From the NCBI RefSeq assembly GCF_042643355.1, contig NZ_JBHRSS010000003.1, positions 1,178,001 to 1,242,000 on the forward strand: DNA of 64,000 nucleotides, in the 5' to 3' direction. Below, piece by piece: positions 7,494 through 16,450 of this stretch. Source of the DNA: Salinisphaera aquimarina. GTDB taxonomy: Bacteria; Pseudomonadota; Gammaproteobacteria; Nevskiales; Salinisphaeraceae. Numbering within the stretch: the first letter of the stretch is position 1; each line of letters starts with the position of its first letter. The notes under the pieces were generated by a model. That model made no database searches and had not been told where the DNA came from. It worked only from the letters and a program-made list of their open reading frames with translations. The translations under genes were made by a program, and so were the position numbers.

Positions 7494-8606
7494 TCAGCCT
7501 TCGCGTGCGGTGTCGCCGCGTTGTGCGGACGCCGCGATACGCGCGACGGCGAGGGCCGCTTGCGTGCCGGTCAGCGTATCGCCGGACAGCGAGATGCAGC
7601 CGCGGCCCAGCGGCGCATAGGCGGCCGGGTCAGTGCTTTGGAACAGGCCGACCACCGGTATGCCGGCAGCGGCCGCCAGATGCATGGGGCCGCTGTCGGC
7701 CGCGACGAACACATCCATACGTGTCATCAGGGCCGCGAGCACATCGAGTTCGGCGATCGAGACGCCAACCGTATCCTCGAGCAGGTTCGCCGGCTGGCCG
7801 GGTGGCCGAATCTGCACGAGCGTGGCGCCGGGCAGGCGCGTCGCCAGGGCCCTGCACCAGTCGTCCCACCAGGCCGCGGGCAGTTGCTTGTTGCCGGTCG
7901 CGTGAGCGAAAAAGCCGATCACCGGTCGCCGCACGTCCGCGTCGCCGAAGGCCGCGTCCCAGTGCTGGCGCGCCTGCGCCTGCGCAGCTGCCGCCGGAAA
8001 CACCGCGAGCGTGTCGAAGCACTCCAGTGCGAGCGTGTCGACGCTTTCGGCGAACAGCTCTACCGCCTGCTCGGCCTGATGCCGGCTGCGTGGCCGTGGC
8101 GCGGCGTGGCTCAGGCGCAACCACTGGGTGTCGCCAGCAAAACCCATGCGCTGGCGCGCGCCCGACAGCACCATCGCCAGTCGGTTGCTGGTGGAGTTGC
8201 CGCTCGGGTCGATCGCCAGGTCGTAGTGCTGGCGGCGCAGCTGCCGGGCCAGTCCGAACAGCTTCGTCAGGGTCTTTTCCTGCACCCAGACTCGGCCGAC
8301 GCCGGGCAGGCTTTCCAGCAGCGCCTTCTGTTTGACGTCCTGGATCAGCACATCGATGGACGCGGTGGGCAGAGATGCGGCCAGTGTGCGCAGCAGTGGG
8401 GTAAGAAACAGGATATTGCCCAGTCGCTTGTTCAGGCGCACCACCAGAATCCGGCGCGTGTCCGGCGCGAGCGCGCGTCGCCGCGGCGCGGCGGTGCCGA
8501 GCAGGCGCGTAAGCAGGCGATTGAGTCGGCCGCGGTTGTTGCGGCGCCAGCGTTTGATGACCGCGTGCCAGCCCGTGGCGTTGACCGCGGTGTTCTGTCG
8601 TCCCAT
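7494..8606 (-). CDS. Glycosyltransferase family 9 (heptosyltransferase-like)
   Basis: 370 aa. RRILVVRLNKRLGNILFLTPLLRTL is the GT9 N-terminal acceptor lobe. The C-terminal lobe has the donor-site signature VFVAADSGPMHLAAAAGIPVVGLF. These enzymes add heptose (or related sugars) from ADP-heptose to the LPS core at the cytoplasmic face of the inner membrane. A basic N-terminal extension of about 50 residues precedes the domain, longer than in WaaC/WaaF. It may be an orphan lipopolysaccharide core gene, since no other waa gene is near. Confidence 0.82.
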   Translation of the reverse strand: MGRQNTAVNATGWHAVIKRWRRNNRGRLNRLLTRLLGTAAPRRRALAPDTRRILVVRLNKRLGNILFLTPLLRTLAASLPTASIDVLIQDVKQKALLESLPGVGRVWVQEKTLTKLFGLARQLRRQHYDLAIDPSGNSTSNRLAMVLSGARQRMGFAGDTQWLRLSHAAPRPRSRHQAEQAVELFAESVDTLALECFDTLAVFPAAAAQAQARQHWDAAFGDADVRRPVIGFFAHATGNKQLPAAWWDDWCRALATRLPGATLVQIRPPGQPANLLEDTVGVSIAELDVLAALMTRMDVFVAADSGPMHLAAAAGIPVVGLFQSTDPAAYAPLGRGCISLSGDTLTGTQAALAVARIAASAQRGDTAREG

Positions 8607-8708
8607 CCGGCAATCGGCGTTATGTGGCTTGTTTGAGAGGCATGATGAACGCCAGCGACTGGCAGGCGCGTAAGTGCGGCATGAAGAAACCGTGAAGCAC
8701 GCGCCGAT

Positions 8709-8727
8709 ACGCCCGCAAAACGGGCGT
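8709..8727. terminator. Hairpin downstream of the histidine kinase gene, possible terminator
   Basis: ACGCCCG-CAAAA-CGGGCGT, perfect 7-bp arms, just beyond the histidine kinase stop at 8735. The T-run on the minus strand is poor, so termination would be weak; on the plus strand GTTTC follows. Confidence 0.5.
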
Positions 8728-8734
8728 GTTTCGG

Positions 8735-10036
8735 TCAGCGGCCGGCCACGAGCCGCAGTTCGATGCGCGTGCCTTCGTCGGGGCGGCTGGCCAGCCGGAT
8801 CCGCCAGCCATACCGGTCGGCGACCCGCTTGACCAGATACAGTCCGAGGCCCAGCCCGGCGCCGGGACCGGAGCGATAGCCGCGGTCGAAGGCGTGGCGC
8901 AATTGTTCGCTGCTCATGCCGCCGCCGTTGTCGGCGATGGTGAGCAGGCCGTTGGCCAGGGTCACCCGAACCTCCTGGCCGCCGTGTCGCAGGGCGTTGC
9001 GCAGCAGGTTGCCGAACACGATGATCAGGGCGATGCGCGGCGCTTGCACCTCGCAGGGGTCCAGCGCGGGCATATCCAGCCGGGTCTGGCCCATCATCGG
9101 CCGATAGGCATCGACGACTTCGGTGATCACGCGATCGGCCTCGCAGCGGGCATGGCTGTTGTCGACTTCCAGGGCTTCGTCCCGGGCCAGAAACAGCAGC
9201 GCTTCGATGAGTTCGGCCATCTGTCGCGCGGCCCGTTCGATACGCGTCATCGGCGCGCTGTCGGCCAGGCGCTTGTCCTGTTGCAGCACTTCGATCGCGC
9301 CCTGGATCACCGCCAGCGGGGTGCGCAGCTCGTGGCTCGCGTCGGCGGTGAAGCTGCGCTCGCGCTCGACGAAGCCATCGAGTCGGGTCATGAACCGATC
9401 GAAGGCACGCGCGATCACGCCGACTTCATAGCGTTCGAAGCGTTCGGCGAGCGTCTGCGCCGGGTCGCCCGGGCGCAGGTTGCCGACATGCTCGGCCAGC
9501 GCATTGATCGGCTTGAGGCTGATCCGGGCGATCCACATGCCCAGCGGCACGGCCAGGGCGAGCACGATGAAGGCGGCCATGATCAACACGATCTTGAACA
9601 GCGATTCGCGTGCCTCGATCGCGGTGATGTCGTAGGCCAGAAACGCCCTTTTGCCCTCGATCACGGTGGTCGCCACCCGATAGGTGCGGTTGGAGAAATC
9701 GATATTCATGCCGCGTTCGTGCGCGGGCAGGGCACGCAGCGGCTTGGGCAGGGTATCGAGCGCGTCGGGCTCGACCACGAACGCCACGATGGTGGCCGAC
9801 GTCGGCAGCGCGGCATCGCCTTCGTGTGGGTACTCCGCCTCCAGTTCATCGAGTTCGTGCGCCACGATGCCGTTGAGCAGGTCGGACTCCAGTCGTTCGT
9901 TGATGGCGAACAGGGCCAGCACCATGAGTGTCGCCACCACCGCCACGAACAGCGCGAGTGCGGCGGTGACCCGAACCTGAAGACTGTCCTGCGGTCGCTT
10001 CAGGCGTTGCCAGATACGCGAGCTCGGGCGGTTCAA
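8735..10036 (-). CDS. Two-component sensor histidine kinase
   Basis: 433 aa from a TTG at 10036, as no earlier ATG fits. TM1 is at about residues 22-44, a periplasmic domain of about 100 residues follows, and TM2 is at about 147-170, then a HAMP linker. The phospho-acceptor H235 sits in FTADASHELRTPLAVIQG. The N box (NLLRNALRH), G1 (DNGGG) and G2 (GAGLGLGLYL) of the ATPase domain are present. It is an inner-membrane sensor that phosphorylates the OmpR-type regulator encoded upstream on the same strand (131 bp gap). The periplasmic sensor is not similar to any I recognise, so the signal is unknown. Confidence 0.9.
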   Translation of the reverse strand: MNRPSSRIWQRLKRPQDSLQVRVTAALALFVAVVATLMVLALFAINERLESDLLNGIVAHELDELEAEYPHEGDAALPTSATIVAFVVEPDALDTLPKPLRALPAHERGMNIDFSNRTYRVATTVIEGKRAFLAYDITAIEARESLFKIVLIMAAFIVLALAVPLGMWIARISLKPINALAEHVGNLRPGDPAQTLAERFERYEVGVIARAFDRFMTRLDGFVERERSFTADASHELRTPLAVIQGAIEVLQQDKRLADSAPMTRIERAARQMAELIEALLFLARDEALEVDNSHARCEADRVITEVVDAYRPMMGQTRLDMPALDPCEVQAPRIALIIVFGNLLRNALRHGGQEVRVTLANGLLTIADNGGGMSSEQLRHAFDRGYRSGPGAGLGLGLYLVKRVADRYGWRIRLASRPDEGTRIELRLVAGR

Positions 10037-10167
10037 CAGGGGTCAACTTTTCGTGCCGACCTGAGCACATCCGTCGCGCAGGGTGCCGGGCGCCAGTCCC
10101 GTTCACGCCGACCGAACGACGCGCGCCGCGCGGCGGCCTGCGTGGCGGCGGCGGACGTGACCACGGG

Positions 10168-10848
10168 TCAGGCTGCTTCCGGGTCGATCAGGCGGTAGCC
10201 CATGGTGGGCACGGTATGCAGCAGCGCGTTGTCGAACGGCTTGTCGATCGCCGAGCGCAGGGCGTGGATATGGGTGCGCAGGGCTTCCGAATCCGGCGGG
10301 TGATCGCCCCAGATCGCCGCTTCCAGCTCGGCTCGGCGCACCAGCCGCGGCGAGGCGCGCATGAGCACGTCGAGCAGGCGCAGGGCGGTCGGCGTCAGGC
10401 TGATGCGACCGCCGGCCCGCTCGGCCTGCCAGGTGTCGAGATTGAGCACCAGGTCGCCGACCTTGAGCACGTGCTGGCTGCGACGCGGGCCGCGGCTGCC
10501 GATCGCGGCCAGTCGGGCGTCGAGTTCCAGCAGCGAAAACGGCTTGATCAGGTAATCGTCCGCGCCCGAGGAAAAGCCGGCCAGCTTGTCCTTGATGGTG
10601 TCGCGCGCGGTGAGCATGAGAATGGGTGTCTGCTTGTCGGCCTCGCCGCGCAGGCGCGCGCACAGATCGAGGCCGTCGATGCCGGGCAGCATCAGATCCA
10701 GCACGATGGCGTCGTATTCGTTGACCACCGCCAGATGCAGGCCGGTGACGCCGTCGGTGGCGTTGTCCATGACGTGGCCTTTCGCCGACAGGAATTCGAT
10801 GATGTTGGCGGCGAGGTCTTCGTTGTCCTCGATCACGAGTATGCGCAT
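10168..10848 (-). CDS. OmpR/PhoB-family response regulator
   Basis: 226 aa from ATG 10848 (a GTG at 10860 would add four residues). The receiver domain starts MRILVIEDNED. The phosphorylated aspartate lies in IVLDLMLPG and the conserved lysine in DYLIKPFS. The C-terminal winged helix ends TVPTMGYRLIDPEAA, typical of the OmpR class. It is the first gene of the pair with the histidine kinase. An AT-rich gap (10861-10967) separates it from the divergent phosphatase gene and probably holds the promoters for both. Confidence 0.92.
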   Translation of the reverse strand: MRILVIEDNEDLAANIIEFLSAKGHVMDNATDGVTGLHLAVVNEYDAIVLDLMLPGIDGLDLCARLRGEADKQTPILMLTARDTIKDKLAGFSSGADDYLIKPFSLLELDARLAAIGSRGPRRSQHVLKVGDLVLNLDTWQAERAGGRISLTPTALRLLDVLMRASPRLVRRAELEAAIWGDHPPDSEALRTHIHALRSAIDKPFDNALLHTVPTMGYRLIDPEAA

Positions 10849-10967
10849 GGACGTACCCACCCTGTATTTATCGTTATCTTAATCAATTATGAGCATAACC
10901 GTGACGCGGCGGGCTCGTCCGGGTCGTCTACACTGCCTGCATACGCCCGACGGCCCGTAGTGCGCGG

Positions 10968-11795
10968 ATGACCCGAATGTTCGACCGTTCCCAGGGCGTG
11001 GTGTTCACTGATCTCGACGCCACGCTGCTCGATCACGACAGCTACAGCTGGCAGGCCGCGGCGCCTGCCCTGCGCACACTGGCCGAACGCGGTATTCCGG
11101 TGTGCCTGGTCACCAGCAAGACCGCCGCGGAAGTCGTTGCCCTGCGCGAGGCGCTCGGCAACGGGCATCCGTTCGCGGTCGAGAACGGCGGCGCGGTCGC
11201 CGTGCCGCAGCACTATTTCGACGGCCAGCCCTGCGATGCCGCCACGCCGTTGATCACCACGACGCTGGGCGCCGATTACGCCGAGCTGCGCGCGCTGGCC
11301 GTGCGCCTGCGTGACACCCACGGCTATCGCTATACCGGTTTCGGCGACATGGATGACGCCGATGTCCAGGCGGCGACCGGTCTGGATCCGGCCAGCGCGG
11401 CACGGGCCCGCGCGCGCCGCGCCTCCGAGCCGCTGCTGTGGCAGGACAACGATGCCGCGCTGGCCGATTTCGAGGCGCGGGTGGCCGAGGCCGGCTACGT
11501 GACGCGCACCGGCGGGCGCTTCGTGCATCTGCTCGGTCATGCCCACAAGGGCGATGCGCTGCGCTGGTTGCGCGCGCGTTTTACGGATGCCCACGGCGCG
11601 ATTCTTGCTATAGCGTTGGGCGACAGTGGCAACGACGCGGATTTGCTGGCTGCGGCCGATATCGGCTATTGGGTCGCGCGTCCGGACGGCAGCCACTACG
11701 CGCCCCCGGGTGCCGCGATCCGGCACGCCGGTGGTATCGGCCCGCTTGGCTGGGCGGCCGCGATCGATGAACTGATCGCCAATCGAGAAATATAA
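10968..11795 (+). CDS. mpgP: HAD phosphatase: glucosyl/mannosyl-3-phosphoglycerate phosphatase
   Basis: 275 aa. HAD motif I is FTDLDATLLD (D15, D17), motif II lies in CLVTSK, and motif IV is GDSGNDADLL. The cap domain follows the Cof/MPGP subfamily, with VENGG after motif II. It removes phosphate from glucosyl- or mannosyl-3-phosphoglycerate, giving the compatible solute. The glucosyl substrate is inferred because the next gene, 11 bp downstream, is a glucosyl-3-phosphoglycerate synthase. The pair forms an operon. Confidence 0.88.
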   Translation: MTRMFDRSQGVVFTDLDATLLDHDSYSWQAAAPALRTLAERGIPVCLVTSKTAAEVVALREALGNGHPFAVENGGAVAVPQHYFDGQPCDAATPLITTTLGADYAELRALAVRLRDTHGYRYTGFGDMDDADVQAATGLDPASAARARARRASEPLLWQDNDAALADFEARVAEAGYVTRTGGRFVHLLGHAHKGDALRWLRARFTDAHGAILAIALGDSGNDADLLAAADIGYWVARPDGSHYAPPGAAIRHAGGIGPLGWAAAIDELIANREI

Positions 11796-11806
11796 GGACA
11801 GGCGCT

Positions 11807-13051
11807 ATGGCGGATTTTCATCAAAATGGTTTGATCACGACGCTGCACCGTCTTGGTGCACGGCCGATCGCCGCACTCGAGGCGGAACTGCGCTCCTTCG
11901 GCAAGCGCCGGCCGATGTCGCTGATTCTGCCGTGCCTGTATTCCGAACTCGAGGGTGATGCCTTGCCGGCCATCGTCGAGCAGCTGTCGCAGGTCGACTA
12001 TCTGGCCGAAATCATCATCGGCCTGGACGCGGCCAACGCCGAGCAGTTCGCCCACGCCCACCAGTTCTTCAAGAATCTAGGCCAGCCGCATCGGCTGCTC
12101 TGGAACGACGGCCCGCGCCTGCTCAAGCTCTACGACCAGCTCGATGCGGAAGGCCTGGCACCGGAGCGGCCCGGCAAGGGCGCCAACGTCTGGAACTGCA
12201 TGGGCTATTTTCTGGCCTCCGGCACCGGCCGGGTCATGGCCATGCACGACTGCGACATCAAGACCTACGACCGTGACCTGCTGGCGCGGCTGTTCTACCC
12301 GATGGTGCATCCGAACTTCACCTTTCGCTTCACCAAGGGCTATTACGCACGAGTCGCCAACGGCCATATCAACGGCCGCGTCGTACGCCTGTTCATGACG
12401 CCGTTGCTGCGCGCGCTGCGGACCGTGGTCGGCGACATGGAGTATCTGAAATACATGGACAGCTTTCGCTATCCGCTGTCCGGCGAATGCGCGATGAGCG
12501 CGAGCGTGGCCGAGTCCATCCGTATCCCCAGCGACTGGGGTCTCGAAGTCGGCATTCTTGCCGAGGTGCATCGCAACTACACGCCCAATGCGATCTGCCA
12601 GGTGGATATCGCCGACTACTACGATCACAAGCACCAGCCGGTTTCCGATCACGAGGCCGAAAGCGGCCTGGCCAAGATGAGCAACGACATCGCCAAGGCG
12701 CTTTATCGCAAGCTCGCCACCTACGGGGTGGTACTCAATCCGGAAACCATCCGCACCATCAAGGCGGTGTATCTGCGCAATGCGCTGGACAGCGTCGAGC
12801 GTTTCTATTTCGATGCCCAGATCAACGGCCTGGAATACGACCGCCACAAGGAAGAAAAGACGGTGGAGGTGTTCGTCGAGGCGATCATCAATGCCGGCGA
12901 ACAATATCTGGCCAATCCGATGGAAGTGCCGTTCATGCCGACCTGGAATCGGGTGCGCGCGGCGTTCCCCGATTTTCTGGCCGACTTCCATGCGGCGGTC
13001 GAGGCCGATCACGCCGACGCCCAGGCTCGAGCAGGGGCCGGATCCGTTTAA
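11807..13051 (+). CDS. gpgS: Glucosyl-3-phosphoglycerate synthase
   Basis: 414 aa with AAGGACAGG just before the ATG. It is a retaining GT-A enzyme (GT81 type): the nucleotide-sugar site has MAMHDCDIKTYD (a DxD motif), and the downstream segments YPLSGECAMS and WGLEVGILAEVHRN are characteristic of GpgS. It joins a sugar nucleotide (UDP- or GDP-glucose) to 3-phosphoglycerate in the cytoplasm. The upstream phosphatase then forms glucosylglycerate, an osmolyte also made under nitrogen limitation. Length fits the proteobacterial form of the family. Confidence 0.9.
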   Translation: MADFHQNGLITTLHRLGARPIAALEAELRSFGKRRPMSLILPCLYSELEGDALPAIVEQLSQVDYLAEIIIGLDAANAEQFAHAHQFFKNLGQPHRLLWNDGPRLLKLYDQLDAEGLAPERPGKGANVWNCMGYFLASGTGRVMAMHDCDIKTYDRDLLARLFYPMVHPNFTFRFTKGYYARVANGHINGRVVRLFMTPLLRALRTVVGDMEYLKYMDSFRYPLSGECAMSASVAESIRIPSDWGLEVGILAEVHRNYTPNAICQVDIADYYDHKHQPVSDHEAESGLAKMSNDIAKALYRKLATYGVVLNPETIRTIKAVYLRNALDSVERFYFDAQINGLEYDRHKEEKTVEVFVEAIINAGEQYLANPMEVPFMPTWNRVRAAFPDFLADFHAAVEADHADAQARAGAGSV

Positions 13052-13187
13052 TCTCGCGGCTTAGGCGCCTCGACGCACGCTGAGCTCACGCGCCGCGCGC
13101 GGGCGGCCACGGGGGGCGTGTTCAGGTTCGTGAACGGCCGACGTGGTAATAAAGCCGGCTTCGATTATTGTTTCCCGATCACGTTAT

Positions 13188-14441
13188 ATGCCGCGACATC
13201 GCGATCAGGCGCTCAGGGATGCGCAGCAACTGGAGCGCAGTCGAGCCGCGCCCTGGACGATCGGTGCCATACGGCGCCAGCTCGATTATGGTTTTCGCTG
13301 GCTGCGTTTCGAGCCTGCGCTCGAGCGCGAGTTCGAGCACGATCTCAACCGCTCGGCGCGCGCCAACCGGATTGCCCTGCTGGCAATGGCCGCGCTCACG
13401 ATCCTGCTTGCGCCGGTGTTCGATACCGTCGTGTTCGACCTGCCGGTAGCCGCGAACACCAAGATACGACTGGTGCAGTACGCCGGCATGCTGCCGGTGC
13501 TGGTGCTGGCTATCGTGGCCTGCGCACGCGGTGTCTCCGCGCGGCTCGCCGAAGCGATCATGACGATCCAGTTCGTCGCCATCGTGGCCGGCCTGATGGG
13601 GGTTCGGGTGCTGTTGATGGAGCAGGGCGTCGATTTTCCTGTCGAATTCACGGCCGTGGGCTTTGTCGGCATCGTCGCCCTGGGCCGGGTGCGTTCACGC
13701 ATCATTATTCCGGTCGGCGTGTTGACCGCGCTGCTGGTGATCGCGATCGAGGTCTGGGGGATTCGGCCGCCGCATGCCGCCTACTACCATCTGGCCGCGG
13801 CGGGCACGCTCGTCCTGATCGCGGCCTATCTGCAGTACACATCGGAATATTCGATGCGCGGCGCCTGGCTGGATCAGCGCCTGCTGGAACTGGTATCGCG
13901 CCGCGACGGGCTCACCGGTCTGCTCAATCGGCATGCGCTGGAGAGTTCGCTGACGGTCGCCCACGCCCACGCGGTGCGCGAAGGGCTCGGCTATGGCCTG
14001 GCGATGATCGATATCGATCAGTTCGGCCGCTACAACAACGGCTACGGCCATCCGGCCGGTGACCAGACGCTGCGCGAGGTCGCGCAGATGGTCGAATCCT
14101 ACGCCCGCCGTCCGCTGGATGTCTGTGGCCGCTACGGCGGCGAGGAATTCACCGCGCTATGGATCGGCGAAAGCGGCGATCGGCTCGAAGCGCACGCCGA
14201 GAACCTGCGCGCTGCGGTCCAGGCGCTGCACATGGAGCACAAGCGTTCGACGGTCGGGCCGTGGGTCACGGTCAGTGTCGGGCTGTGCTATGTGTCGGCG
14301 CCCGACGAGAACGACTCGTTGTCCGCCGTGCTGGCGACCGCCGATCGGTTGCTCTACAAGGCCAAGCGCCAGGGCCGCAATCGCGTGGCGACCGGGTCTT
14401 TCGAGAGCCTGCCGCGGCCGGCGCTCACCGGCAATCTCTGA
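13188..14441 (+). CDS. Membrane-bound GGDEF diguanylate cyclase
   Basis: 417 aa from ATG 13188 (an in-frame GTG at 13143 is an alternative). Several hydrophobic segments lie between about residues 61 and 215, with no recognised sensor domain. The GGDEF domain follows, with DGLTGLLNR (240-248), IDIDQFGRYN and an active site GGEEF (317-321). The inhibitory I-site RPLD (308-311) is exactly five residues before it, so the enzyme should be active and inhibited by its product c-di-GMP. It follows gpgS by 136 bp on the same strand; co-transcription is possible but unproven. Confidence 0.9.
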   Translation: MPRHRDQALRDAQQLERSRAAPWTIGAIRRQLDYGFRWLRFEPALEREFEHDLNRSARANRIALLAMAALTILLAPVFDTVVFDLPVAANTKIRLVQYAGMLPVLVLAIVACARGVSARLAEAIMTIQFVAIVAGLMGVRVLLMEQGVDFPVEFTAVGFVGIVALGRVRSRIIIPVGVLTALLVIAIEVWGIRPPHAAYYHLAAAGTLVLIAAYLQYTSEYSMRGAWLDQRLLELVSRRDGLTGLLNRHALESSLTVAHAHAVREGLGYGLAMIDIDQFGRYNNGYGHPAGDQTLREVAQMVESYARRPLDVCGRYGGEEFTALWIGESGDRLEAHAENLRAAVQALHMEHKRSTVGPWVTVSVGLCYVSAPDENDSLSAVLATADRLLYKAKRQGRNRVATGSFESLPRPALTGNL

Positions 14442-14543
14442 TCGGTTCCCTTACATTCCGGCCGGCGTCTCGTCTCGGCACCCTGGGCCCAGTCCAGCAT
14501 TTCCAGGCGAACACGATCCCTGGACAACCGCATCAGCGGGTGC

Positions 14544-16301
14544 TCAGCTGCTGATCCATGCCACCTCGTAGGGCGCAAGCGTGATCGAGCGGCTGGCGCC
14601 GCTGATCTCGGTCCCCGCGGTGACGTTGCGGCGTACGCGGGCTTCGGGCAGCACATGCGCGGCCAGCCGCACGGGCTCGCCGGTGACGTTGTGCAGGGCA
14701 AGCAGCGTCTGTTCGTGTACCCGGCGCTGAACCGCGAACAACGAGGGCCCCAGATCGATGACCTGCTGGCTGGCGTCCGGATGAAACGCCGGCTGGCGGC
14801 CGCGCACCGCCAGCAGCCGCTTGAGGCGTGAGAATACGCGCGCGTGGTGGCCGTCGGCCTCCAGCCGGTGCTCGAGCTCGCCCACGTCCCAGCGGCGGCG
14901 GTTGATGGTGCGGTAGCGGCCGGTCTGCTCCACCCCGGTGCGGTCGTTGCGGGTGCCCACCAGGCTGTGGAAATACAGCGCCGGAATGCCGGCCAGGGCC
15001 ATCGCGATCGCCTGGCTGCAGATGAAACGGGCGATATGGGCGTCGCTATCGTAATCCTCGCCGCTGCTGAACAGGTCGTAGTAGGAGATATTGAGTTCGT
15101 AGGGCCGATGCGAGCCGTCCGCGATCGCACGCGTGGAGACAAAGCCGCCGCGCTCCCGGACCGCGTCCACCAGCGTATCGATGGCGTCGGTGTCGAGAAT
15201 CGACTCCACCGCGCGCAGGCCGATGCCGTCGTGGCTGGCGGTGAAATTCAGGAAATGACAGCCCTCGGGCAATGCCGGCAGGCTCTTGGCCCATTCCGTC
15301 AGCGGCGTGGCGCGGCCGTTGATCAGCGCGTCGGCGATCAGCGGTGGTAGCGCGAACTGATAGGCCACATGGGCCTCGTCGCCGTCCACGAGATAAGAAA
15401 TATTCTCGGCGTGGGGGACGTTGGTTTCGGTGATCAGCAACACACCCGGCGCGTAGGCATCGAGCAGCGCGCGCAGGAACTTGATGATGCGATGGGTCTG
15501 CGCCAGATGGATACAGGGGCCGCCGATCTCTTTCCAGAGAAAGGCAACCGCGTCCAGGCGCAGCAGCCGCGCGCCGCGGGCGACATATTCGAAGATGATG
15601 TCGATGAACTCGCCGAGCACGTCGGGATTGGCGAAATTCAGGTCGATCTGGTCTTCCGAAAACGTGGCCCACAGATGCCGGGTGCCGCGTGCAGTGGCGA
15701 CCTCGGCGAGCAGCGGCGTACTGCGCGGGCGGGTGACCGCGCGCAGGTCGGTCTTGGGGTCGACCTCGATGAAATAATCCCGGCCCGGATCGACGTCGCC
15801 CAGATAATTGGCGAACCACTGGCCCTTGCGCGAAGTGTGGTTGAGCACGAGATCGAACATCAGCGGGTGGGCCTGGCCGAGTGCGGCGACGTCGTCCCAG
15901 TCGCCCAGATCGCGATTGACCGCGCGGTAATCCATCACCGAAAAACCGTCATCCGAGCTTTCCGGGAAGAACGGCAGGATATGGATGGCGGCAATCGAAT
16001 GCGCCAGATTCGCGGCCATGAACTGCCTGAGTGTGGCCAGCGGCGCTTCGCCCGGGCGCTGGACGATATCGCCGTAGGTGATCATGACGTTGAACGACTG
16101 ATCGATCGCGTTCTCGGCCACGATCGGCAGGCCGTGGCGCTGTGCCGCCTCGGCCGCGGCGTCAAGGCAATGGGCCGCCGCCATTTCGCCGTAGAGCGGT
16201 TCAAGCCAGTCAATGAGCGACTCGCGGGTGCGATCGCTGACGTTTTCAGTCGAGGTATCGAGCATAACCCTAGGCAATACAAAAGGTGTGCCAGCATGCA
16301 T
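14544..16301 (-). CDS. Glucosylglycerate phosphorylase (GH13_18, sucrose-phosphorylase-like)
   Basis: 585 aa. The GH13 barrel is complete: nucleophile D250 in LLRLDAVAFLWKE, acid/base E292 in LITETNVPH, and stabilising D358 in ASHDGIG. GH13_18 enzymes include sucrose, sucrose-6-phosphate and glucosylglycerate phosphorylases. The neighbours (gpgS and its phosphatase) favour glucosylglycerate, which is split with phosphate into alpha-glucose-1-phosphate and D-glycerate. It is encoded on the opposite strand to the synthesis genes and convergent with the cyclase gene, allowing separate control of breakdown. ATG 16265 is an alternative start. Confidence 0.82.
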   Translation of the reverse strand: MHAGTPFVLPRVMLDTSTENVSDRTRESLIDWLEPLYGEMAAAHCLDAAAEAAQRHGLPIVAENAIDQSFNVMITYGDIVQRPGEAPLATLRQFMAANLAHSIAAIHILPFFPESSDDGFSVMDYRAVNRDLGDWDDVAALGQAHPLMFDLVLNHTSRKGQWFANYLGDVDPGRDYFIEVDPKTDLRAVTRPRSTPLLAEVATARGTRHLWATFSEDQIDLNFANPDVLGEFIDIIFEYVARGARLLRLDAVAFLWKEIGGPCIHLAQTHRIIKFLRALLDAYAPGVLLITETNVPHAENISYLVDGDEAHVAYQFALPPLIADALINGRATPLTEWAKSLPALPEGCHFLNFTASHDGIGLRAVESILDTDAIDTLVDAVRERGGFVSTRAIADGSHRPYELNISYYDLFSSGEDYDSDAHIARFICSQAIAMALAGIPALYFHSLVGTRNDRTGVEQTGRYRTINRRRWDVGELEHRLEADGHHARVFSRLKRLLAVRGRQPAFHPDASQQVIDLGPSLFAVQRRVHEQTLLALHNVTGEPVRLAAHVLPEARVRRNVTAGTEISGASRSITLAPYEVAWISS

Positions 16302-16450
16302 TATGCCGGGCCCGCGTTATCATGAGGCCCTCAACGAACCACTGCCTTGTCGATCGCGGAGGCGCTCATGATCACCAGCGGATGGCGCTGTACCGGCGCT
16401 GGCCATGACCACGGTGCGCGGCCTGGGTCCGCGCGCAAGCCGTCGTCCCG

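Noticed and set aside
6521..8335. 604-codon open frame on the plus strand
   Set aside because: Antisense to the chorismatase and heptosyltransferase genes, both with clear family motifs.
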